Source: Tuctoria greenei
Lineage: Eukaryota; Streptophyta; Magnoliopsida; Poales; Poaceae
NCBI GenBank assembly: GCA_036927565.1
Contig: JAYESD010000011.1
Coordinates: 92,727,178-92,791,177, forward strand
Length of the DNA: 64,000 nucleotides
Direction: 5' to 3'
Of the stretch, positions 52,823 to 61,789 are shown piece by piece. Below the pieces are notes generated by a model. That model was not told where the DNA came from. It searched no databases and saw nothing but the letters and a program-made list of their open reading frames with translations. The position numbers and the translations under genes are program-made. The number at the start of each line of letters is the position of its first letter. The first letter of the stretch is position 1.

Positions 52823-54208
52823 CGCATATCAGCCTTCCCTTCAACGCCATCCTAGGCAGGCGAACCCTGTATAGGTTTATGGCCACAACTCATTATGGCT
52901 ACTTGGTGTTGAAAATGCCGACATGTTCAGGCGTTCTCTGGATCTGCGACGATCGCACTGTGGGAGTCACCGCGCTAGAAGAACTCCACGCGCTTGCAAC
53001 AGCGCAGGAGGAAGCATCTGACAATGAGCAAGCTGCTCAACCTTCGCGCTCTCGTCATCGAGGCTCAACCTCTGCACCACGTGTCCAGCCAAGCGGCGAC
53101 ACCAACATTCCTGTCAAAGTCGTCCAAAATGGTTCTAATGCTGCCCACACCACCCGTATATCAGGAGCTCTGGACAACAAATAGGAACTCGCGCTCATCA
53201 CTTTCCTCCGGGTGAATGTTGATGTGTTTGCCTAACAACCGTCACAGATGCCTGGGATCCCTAGGGAGGTAATTGAGCACAGCCTGAAGGTATATCCCGA
53301 CGCACGGCCAGTACACCAGAAGCCTCAGAAGCAATTAGTCGAGCGGCAGAAATTCATCAGACCAGAAATTAAGAAGCTGCTCGAAGCTGGTTTCATCCGG
53401 GAGGTTCATCATCCATGATGGCTGGCAAACCCAGTCGTTGTACCGAAGGCCGACAAGAAGCTTCAGATGTGTATCGACTACACAACCTTGAATAAGACAT
53501 GTCCAAAAGACCCATTTCCCCTACCTAGAATAGACCAGATAGTGGATTCTACCTCCGGTTATGAACTATTGTGTTTCCTAGATGCATATTTTGGATATCA
53601 TCAGATTCAAATGTATAGGGAAGATGTAGAGCATACTGCCTTCATAACAGTAGATGGGTTGTATTGTTGTACTGCCATGCCTTTCAGTCTCAAAAACGCT
53701 GCTTCAACTTGTGCGGGCCATGCACAAAACATTTGGAGAGCTCATAAGGGACTTGGTGGAAGTCTACGTCGATGACATCATTGTGAAGGTGAAGAACAAG
53801 GAATCACTCCTTGACAACTTGCAAGTCGTCTTCGACAAGCTGGGCATAACGCGAACCAAGCTAAACCCGGACAAATGTGTATTTGGGGTTAGCTCCGTGA
53901 AGCTCCTTGGATTCTTGGTGACTCACCGAGGATCCGAGGAAAATCCGACGAAGATTAAGGATATTGAAGACATGCGGCCCCCAGCCCGCGTCAAGGATGT
54001 CCAGAAGCTAACTGGATGTCTAGCTGCGCTTAGCCGGTTCATCTCAAGACTGGTAGAGTGGGCGCTTTTCTTCTTCAAGTTATTGAGGAAGTCTGGGCCA
54101 TTCCATTGGTCTGAAAAAGCAGAAAAGGCGTTCCAAGAGCTCAAGCAGATCCTCACCACACTACCAATTTTGGTAGCTCCGGATCCTAGTGATCCTCTTT
54201 TGCTTTAA
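52823..54208 (+). pseudogene. pol: Plus-strand Tat Gypsy reverse transcriptase
   Basis: Linker MATTHYGYLVLKMP (52879 on) with a TAA at 53182. Reverse transcriptase starts with PGIPREVIEHSLK (about 53250), has a TGA in HHP*WLANP (near 53417), then MCIDYTTLN, FLDAYFGYHQI, a frame change near 53710, and YVDDIIV (about 53766-53786). KLNPDKCVFGVSS and LTGCLAALSRFISR follow. A TAA closes the frame at 54206-54208 inside LLL*ISAT. Confidence 0.85.
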
Positions 54209-55400
54209 ATTTCGGCAACTACGGAGGTTGTCAGCATGGTCCTGGTCGTAGAAAGACTGGAGCCACCTACAGTTCAGGAGCCCAGACCCCTCTGGGATGG
54301 TCTAGATCTACTTGAAGGCGAGTCTAAGTCACAGCCCCCAGGCGTGGATCCTAAAGGCAAGTTGCCCGAGGATCAACCTCTCTCATCTGAGAAAGTTCTC
54401 ATGGCTGATCAAGAAGAAGATATGGACCCCTCCGGGGGGGTCCAAGAAGCTCAAGAAGAAGGTACGAACCGATCCGGGAGGGTCCGGATTGATGAAAAAG
54501 AAGCTTCGGGCCCTTTCGGGAAGGTCCGGACTGTCCAGTGGCCAATGTACTTCATCATAAAAGTACTACATGATGCCAATACTCAGTATATTGTGGTGCA
54601 TAAAACGTTTTATGCAGTCCTTATTGCCTTAAGAAAGCTTCGTCACTGCTTCCAAGCCCACAATATATCAGTGGTAACTTCTTATCCACTTCGTGCTATA
54701 TTGCATAACCCCAAATCTATGAGAAATATTGCAAAGTGGGCAACGGAGCTAGCAGAATTCGATCTCGAATTCCTGCCTCTACATGCTATCAAGAGTCAGG
54801 AATTGGCTGACTTCGTGGTGGAGTTGACCCTTTATTCATCAAATCCAGGAGGCCACAGTGAGCAGAAGCCAGAACCCAATGTCCCGGTCTTCACTGAGCC
54901 TCACTAGACTCTCTACTTCGACGGCTCCATGCAGAAGCAGGGGGTCAGAGCTGGAATCCTTCTCCTCACTCTGGCCAGGGAGAAGGTCATGTACATGGTA
55001 CACCTTGACTTCAAGGCAACCAACAAGATGGCAGAGTATGAAGCTCTCATCTAAGGACTCAAGGTGGCACTATTATATGACGTCAGCAGTTGATGGTGAA
55101 GGGTGACTCGCAACTCATTATCAAGCAAGTCAAAGGCGAATGCAGTTGCAATAACCCTCAACTTCTACTTACCTCATTGAAGTCCAGAAGCTACAGAAGG
55201 ACATCCGCATCCTGGACCTCTGCCATGTCCAGCGTCTCAACAACGCTGAAGACGATGAACTCTCGACGAAAGCTTCAATCAGAGCTCAATCTCTCGACAG
55301 AGTTTTTGTTAGGACATTATCAGGACCTACCGCTCAGCCTGCTGAACTAAGTGAAGGGGGCGAGACCAGCACTCAGAAGTTGGCGGTCCCGATGGCCCTA
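54209..55400 (+). pseudogene. pol: Plus-strand Tat Gypsy RNase H region with a repeat insert
   Basis: SATTEVVSMVLVVERLE is followed by about 95 residues with DPSGGV, RSGRVRI and GPFGKVRT words, then QWPMYFIIKVLHDAN and FYAVLIALRKLRHCF. This is the same linker expansion as in the minus-strand element, with different repeat numbers and sequence. After a TAG (54905) and two more breaks, the second RNase H reads MAEYEALI*GLKVAL and GDSQLIIKQVKGECSC. Confidence 0.8.
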
Positions 55401-56629
55401 TTACCATGGCGTCCACCAAGGATCGTAGGAACTGCAGGAAGCTTCGAGCAACCCAGTGCGCAAGATCCGAAAGCTCAAGTCAGCTCCAATGCATAGATCT
55501 CTAAGATCCAAGGCTACTTGAAAGACAACATCCTTCCTAGAGACGGTGCTTCCGCTGATCAAATCTTCAGATTGTCTAAAAGATACACATTTGTAGATGG
55601 GGATCTCTACCAACGTGGTTCCAACGACGTTCTAATGCGGTGCATTGCCCAGAAAGAAGGTTGTGAGCTCCTCGCGGAAATCCATGGAGGTGTGGGTACC
55701 ATGCATCTTCTCGCACGTTGGTTGGTAAAGCCTTCCAGCATGGCTTTTACTGGCCTACAGCACTCCACGATGCAGTTGAGCTGGTAAAAAGGTTTGAAGC
55801 GTGCCAGTTCCACGCGAAACAAATTCACACACTGGCTCAGTCGCTGCAAATGATATCTCCTACATGGCCATTCACTATGTGGGGGATGGACATTTTGGGA
55901 CCTTTCCCAAAAGTCGTCGAAGGTTACAGGTTCTTGTACGCGCCATCGACAAGTTCGCTAAGTGACCGAAAGCTACTCCAGTTGTGACAATTAACAAGCA
56001 ATCTGCTATCAAGTTCTTGAAGTCCATGGTTTGCAGATTTGGAGTTCCGAACAGAATCATAATTGACAACAGAACCCAATTCACAAGTGCAGCATTCCAA
56101 GAATATTGCGAAGACCTCGACATATAAGTCAGCTATGCATCAGTAGCTCACCCGGCAAGTAATGGCCAAGCCGAGAGAGCAAATGCAGAGATACTGAAAG
56201 GACTCAAGACATGCACATACGAGCACCTAAAAAAACACGGAGTCAATTGGATTGAGGAGCTTCCGTCTGCATTGTGGGCGAGCAGAACAACACCTAACTA
56301 GTCAACTAGAGAGACACCCTTCTTCTTGGTGTACAGAGCTGAAGCGGTACTTCCTCCGAAGATCACCATGGGGTCACTCCGAGTCCGGACCTTCGATGAA
56401 GCCGTGCATGACAAGCTCCAATGTGAAGACCTAGACCTCGTGGACGAGGGAAGGTGTCAAGCAGCTGTTTAGAATGCACGGTAGCACCAATTGCTTCGGC
56501 ACTATCATCAAATGTTCGTGCGCAACCGTCAGCTTGAAGAAGGCGATCTGGTGCTATGGAGAATACTGACTCGAGAAGGGATGAACAAACTCTCCCCAGG
56601 CTGGGAAGGTCCCTTTCGAGTTATCAAAG
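55401..56629 (+). pseudogene. pol: Plus-strand Tat Gypsy integrase
   Basis: LSKRYTFVDGDLYQRG and ELLAEIHGG start the zinc-binding part; after a frame change, KRFEACQFHAK shows Phe in place of the first Cys. The core has GMDILGPFP (first Asp), IIDNRTQF (Gly after DN is Arg), a TAA at 56126, then SNGQAERANAEILK (Glu). RNRQLEEGDLVLW and LSPGWEGPFRVIK precede the solo LTR. At least six breaks; not functional. Confidence 0.85.
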
Positions 56630-58490
56630 TGTAAGACCTATGTGTGCTGAATACATTGGCTTGTAGTGAATACACTTGGCTTTGATGATAAAAGTTTTGA
56701 ATATCACCAAAACACCTTTTTATCAAGGTCCGACTCTAGCTCTGAGCTACAGCAAGGTCTGACGGTAGGTCCGGCTTGGTTTGGGTAGCTCCGGTTACGT
56801 TCGGTGCTAGGTCCGACTTCTTGGTAAGGTCCGGCCAGCTTTGGTAAGCTCCGGTGAGCTTTATCTTTAGCTCTGGCATGTCTTTGATAGCTCCGACATA
56901 TATTTGATAGCTCCGGCATGCTTTTGCTAAGCTGCGACATACTTTGTCTAGCTCCAGTTTTGGGTTGACTAGTTTTGACTAGTTTTTGGTAAGCTCTGGT
57001 GCTAGGATCTACTAGTTTTGGTAAGCTCCGGCAGGTGCTTCATTGTACTTGAAAGCTCCGGGTCAAGCTCCGGCTTGCTGTGGGATGGTCCGGAACTTGA
57101 CCGCAATACTTCTGCTTTTCATTCGCAAAGTTTTGAACTTGCTTTATATTCTTGGAAAGATTGCTTAGTATTCATTTGCTAAGTTTTTGGTGCGTTTTGG
57201 TTGATATGGATGATATCGTGTTACTGTGGTTTTGCAACATGCTTATGTGAGGTTCTCACGTAAGGTGTTGTGTTCGGAACTAACTTGAGTAAAGTCGAGG
57301 ACTTGGGCTCGTATGGATTGGTTGTTTATTCATGTGCAGGTGTTGTTTGAGTTCAAGACATTGCTGGTGACGGGATCCATTGAACTAGTCTCAGGGAGGA
57401 GATGAGGTTCTAACAACCAAATTCAGGAGGAATTGTGGTTGAGCTGATCAGGAGGTTGCGCAGCATGATTGAATCAAGAACAATGCATATGAAGGTATCG
57501 TGGACGTCGTTGGAAGATGTTTGCATGTGTGCAAGGAGTGCATGGATGTGGCTACATGGTTCCGAGGCGTGATGAAGATATATGTACATAAAGAATTGGT
57601 CGGAAAGGTCCAACCGACTAGGTTATGGACTCAGGCTGCGGCTGAGTCGGGTTTGACTCAAATATGGAAAGATTTGAGTTGGTTATGATAGGATTTCGTG
57701 TGGGTCACGAATTTGAGTTGTTTAGGAATGTGGGATACGTTCCTAAGGTGTTTGGAAGTCTTAAGATTGCTTCTATCTACGTATAGAAGAATCTTGAGCA
57801 GTTATGGAAAGTTACGATTCGTGATATGAGTAGGATTGAAATCCTAGTTGATATTGGGTTGGCCTAAGGGCTGGTTATATAAGCAAGGGAGCCCATAGCT
57901 CGTGGTGCACGACTTTGGGGCTGTTCCTCTTGTGTTCTATTGAATAAAATTCATAGTTTGAAGGAAATTTTGTGCCTTGTTCGTCCGACTTGTTCCAGAC
58001 AAGTTTTACTCGTCGAGTTTCTAGACAGCACTACCTTTTGTTGGTGGTTTTATCATAACTCGAGTTTTACTGATCCAATTGACGTCATTCTTTTTGGGTT
58101 GTCTTCACAACTTGATTTTCTATCATCTGTCCAAATTTCACGGTCATTGGATTTGTGGTCTATGATCTACACGAGTTTCTTTGCAGCGTTCCAGAACTGT
58201 TTTTTCTCGGGTAGGGCAGATTGACCATTGTTTGATCTTTCGATCATAACTTGAGTTTTTCTCGACGGATTTGAGTGATTCTTTTTATGTTGTCTTCGTG
58301 ACTTGATTCTCCCTGATATATATTACTTTTGTCACGGTGAAACACGTTTAGATTAGTCTCACACACGATTTCTTCAACAGATCGTTTTTCTGCCGAAGGG
58401 TTTGGGGTTTAATTGTTTCCGCTGCATAAGATTTTTAAATATACCATTCACCCCCCTCTGGTAGCTTATCACGTGATCTTCGATCCTACA
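56630..58490 (+). repeat. Copia solo LTR (1,861 bp) inside Tat Gypsy pol
   Basis: Begins TGTAAGACC and ends GATCCTACA, flanked by a perfect CAAAG duplication (56625-56629 and 58491-58495). The Gypsy reading frame FRVIKV resumes after it. The end 'accattcacccccctct' is typical of SIRE- or Tork-type Copia LTRs. At 56725-57090 it has about 15 words of the type AGCTCCGG or GGTCCGG at about 25-bp intervals. No ORF with recognised content; no primer site follows, hence solo. Confidence 0.9.
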
Positions 58491-58495
58491 CAAAG

Positions 58496-58592
58496 TTTCC
58501 CACCCTGGATGCGTCGCTTGGCAACAGAGGATGGGATCCCGCTTCTCAATCCATGGAATGTCGAGCACCATTGGAAGTTCTATGCTTAGTTT
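58496..58592 (+). pseudogene. pol: Last codons of plus-strand Tat Gypsy pol
   Basis: Matches the minus-strand relative at about 38590-38501: 'cgcttggcaacagaggatggg' for RLATEDG, then PWNVEHHWKFYA-like sequence and TAG at about 58592. It is separated from the rest of pol only by the solo LTR. Confidence 0.75.
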
Positions 58593-60000
58593 CATGGAGG
58601 TGAGTCTGTACTTACAGATAATGTAAATTATAGAGTCTATGGACAGAGTTGGATAGGTTCTTATGGAGAACATTTGGACCCCTCTGGGAGGGTTCGGATA
58701 GTTCAAGCACACTTAACTTGGTCCTTGTACTTTAAGTGTAGCTTACCTACCCTGGGTTAGAACAAGATGAATATCACACTTAGCCTAGTTCTGTACTCTA
58801 AGTGTGTCCTTGTCTCCCCTGTAATTCAGACCTATAATGAAAGACATTATTGTGTGAAAACAGACTCCACGTGCATTAATTTTGTATAGGCTCATTTCTT
58901 TTATTATCTTTTCCTTCTTGTCTATAACAGACTTGTGCAAGTCTTTTTGAGATTTAGTCCTAGTTATTCATATGATATACAAGTTATATTGTTGATATTT
59001 TTGCGGGCTTAGCATTGCTAGATAGTCTACTCGCCTGAAAACCAAAGCCAATGAAAGGACCGGAGTGTGCTATCGACTTAGACTAGTTAGGCATCCTAAG
59101 TATGCCACTCTACCTATATTTCGGCAGGTCTCAATAGGGTGGGTTCGGAAGGCATTCGGATCTAAAGAGATTGCACCAATATACTCATTATCATGTTGAG
59201 TTCCTTCAGATCTAATGTTCAAATAAGAACAGTAAGCCACAAACAAGTTATAGACAAGAGGACGAATTTTACTGCTTTTCTTATCTTTAATGCACAGGAA
59301 AAATGAGAAACTCTTGACGATGGTGGATGATGCCAGAGCTGCTAAGCTCCGACAACTCCTAGGGGGCCCGCTGTCAACGTTTCATACATTGAAAGTGGGC
59401 GCCATCAGAGCTAACAAGCTCTACAACTCCCATGGGGGTCAGCCATCAATGTGAAGAATTAATGGTGACCTAAACAAAGATGGTGGAGAAATCACCCCGA
59501 GGTGGCCCGCCGTTGACGTTCTACGTGTTGGTAGTGGGCGCCATCGGAACTACCAAGCTCCGACAACCCCCAAGGGGCCCGCTGTCGATGTTATAAGCAT
59601 TGGCTGTGGGCAACGTCGGAACTACCAAGCTCTGACAACCCCTAGGGGGCCTGCTTTCAACATTTCTAAGCGTTGGCAGTGGGCACCGTCGGACCTACAT
59701 AGCCCCGACAACTCTCAGGGGGCCCACCGTCGACGTAACAAAGGGTCCCTGGAGATGTCGGAGGTAAACTTCAGAACTCGGAGCTATTGTTTTGGCCACG
59801 AGTGAGAAGTGAAGTCATCAAGACATTGACAAAACCTTTTGGTACTTGTTTGCAATCAAATTGTGCACATCTACCAGGGGGCCAACAATATAAAGGGCAA
59901 TGCATCGAAGACATATACAAAATGGAATTCATTCATTCAAAAGATTGATTTCATTCATTCAAAGTGAGGATTACAAGTTGAAGGCAATAAAGGAAAACTC
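58593..60000 (+). repeat. Spacer of the plus-strand Tat Gypsy with a 73-bp hairpin repeat
   Basis: Non-coding. At 59335-59735 about five units, mostly near 73 bp, each carry a TCGGAACT-N-AGCTCCGA-like inverted repeat followed by 'caaccccnaggggcccgctgtc'. The minus-strand element has its hairpin repeats in the same place. Nearby the sequence also shares the 'agtgtgtccttgtctcccctg' stretch with that element. Confidence 0.7.
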
Positions 60001-60179
60001 CTAACTACTGGAGTTCCTATTGAAGAACGAAGCAACTTTATGGGCAGCATCACGAATGCTGGCCCTGGAGACTTGTTCCTCCTCAGCAACAGGTCCTTCG
60101 ACACTGGAGTTAAAGACATATGAGGGTATCAACTTTTGAAACATACCAGAGTATATTCAGCATTGTTCCTGGCCAGGGT
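60001..60179 (-). pseudogene. C-terminus of the antisense ORF in the plus-strand Tat Gypsy
   Basis: On the minus strand: LARNNAEYTLVCFKS, a TGA, then SVEGPVAEEEQVSRASIRD and AAHKVASFFNRN with TAG at 60003-60001. It matches the tail of the antisense protein of the other Tat element (SLAKNIAEYVLTCYTS and VAQKVAQFFHRV, ending at 37236). Copia 2 is inserted in it at 60180. The N-terminal part would lie beyond the window. Confidence 0.7.
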
Positions 60180-61737
60180 TGAAAGTGCATATAGGACTCC
60201 CTTGTGGGTTTTGGATGATTTATGACAAGCAATTGGGATCCTAACCTCTTTGTTGAGATGAATGCAGGCCTATAACAGAAAAATGAGCAAAATACCAAAA
60301 AGTAAGGATGAAGAGGAGCAAAGTGGAAATGAGCTCAAGGAAAAAGAGTAGTAGATTATTGTGTATGGAGTGTGTTAAGGAAACACACCCCAAGAGCTCA
60401 ATGATAATTAAACACACACATTGCACATAGTTACACAGGACCGGACTAGTCCGATCACAACCGAACTAGTCTGATAACCTTTCTGCACCAGATCGGACAA
60501 GTCCGATATCCGTCGGACTAGTCCGATATCTTTCTGACTAGAATCGGACTAGTCCTCCCCAGTGCGGACTAGTCCTCAAAACACTACACAAGTCACACAA
60601 AATTGTACAAGTCCGTTATCAACCGGACTAGTCCGATATCCTTTCTGATCCACTTCGGACAAGTCCGATATTCACACGGACTAGTCCGAAAAACCCACTG
60701 ATCTAAATCGGACAAGTCCTCCAAGTGCAGACTTGTCATCCAACACACTTAGGGTTTCACCTATCCAGACAAGTCCGATGGACATCGGACTAGTCCGAAG
60801 ATTTCCAGTAGCAAAATCGGACAAGTCCGTTTTCAGCCGGACTAGTCCGATATTTCGGGACACTTAGGGTTTGCTACACATAGCACACCGGACTAGTCCG
60901 GTGACCACCATGGACTAGTCCGAACTTTCTGAACACTAACAGTAACTTTTAGAAACCCCATATAAATAGAGGTGCACGGCCCAATTTGACACTCTCTCGA
61001 ACCGTAGCGCCGTCACACTTTCCAAGTGCCTCAAAAACGACCTCTCTCCACGAAATTAAGTGCAACATCATCCAATCCTTTGAGAATTCACTCTAGATCA
61101 TTGGAGAGACACTTGCAACACCACATTGAGCTCTTGGTTTGATTCTCTAACACACTACTACGTTTCAATTGTAACTTTTGAGTATGTTTTCGGTGGCAGT
61201 GTGTTTTGTAATCTAAGGGAGCTCTCAATGCGTGAGAACGCCCTTTGAATTCGGTTATTCACCCCTTTGTGGTTAGTGGAAGAGGATTGGCCTTCGTGGC
61301 GATCCAACGAGGGTAGGGTTGGAGAAGACCCGGTCCTTTTGTGGACTCCTCAACGTGGATATAGGTTGCCTTTGTGGTAGCCGAACCACGGGATAAATCG
61401 TTGTGTCTTATTTTAGTGTTCATCATTCTAATTAATCAACTCAATCTAGGGTTTCATACACATTGTTCATGTTACGTTAAATTGTTGCACATAAAACTTA
61501 ATTGTGATATAATCCAGCATATAACTGTTAAACTATAGTTTGATTCTATATTTCTGTTGTACACATAAAAGAATCAAACCAATCAATCAAGTTTAATCAA
61601 CTTAGTCCGTGAACACCGGACTAGTCCGCACTCTACCGGACTAGTCCGATATCTCTGGTATTGAACTGGTTGTTGAGTGTTGCAGGATCCCACAATTTTC
61701 ATAAAGGCCTATTCACCCCCCTCTAGGCCTACATTCA
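60180..61737 (+). repeat. 5' LTR of Copia 2
   Basis: 1,558 bp. The palindrome array (60442-60922), TATAAATA (60961-60968) and two late copies of the motif (61617-61649) are in the same order as in element 1. Confidence 0.9.
60442..60922 (+). repeat. Palindrome array in U3 of the Copia 2 LTR
   Basis: By eye 18 copies of CGGAC(T/A)AGTCCG or close variants in 480 bp, of which seven are the exact palindrome CGGACTAGTCCG and four the A-centred form CGGACAAGTCCG. The two forms often alternate. The last copy is about 40 bp from the TATA box. These copies look less mutated than those in element 1. Confidence 0.9.
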
Positions 61738-61739
61738 AT

Positions 61740-61751
61740 TGGTATCAGAGC
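61740..61751 (+). other. Primer binding site of Copia 2
   Basis: TGGTATCAGAGC, a complete match to the initiator Met tRNA 3' end, two bases after the LTR. Confidence 0.95.
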
Positions 61752-61789
61752 GGGTTCTTCAAGAAAGAGTCTAATCACTCGAAGAGATC

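Larger units (their letters stand above)
49955..60179 (+). mobile_element. Tat-type Ty3-Gypsy element on the plus strand, decayed and interrupted
   Basis: 5' LTR 49955-50795, primer site 50798, gag from 50832, protease, reverse transcriptase, RNase H and integrase to about 58592, spacer repeats, and the tail of an antisense ORF at 60001-60179. It is interrupted by a solo LTR (56630-58490) and by Copia element 2 at 60180. The 3' part and 3' LTR lie beyond the window. It is related to the minus-strand Tat element at 32393-45338, but its LTR is different over most of its length. Many stops and frame changes show greater age. The five bases before it are AGCGT. Confidence 0.85.

Noticed and set aside
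60442..60922. CRISPR-like array of short repeats
   Set aside because: Units are 12-bp palindromes with variable spacing and degenerate sequence inside a plant LTR; no cas genes, and CRISPR does not occur in plant genomes.
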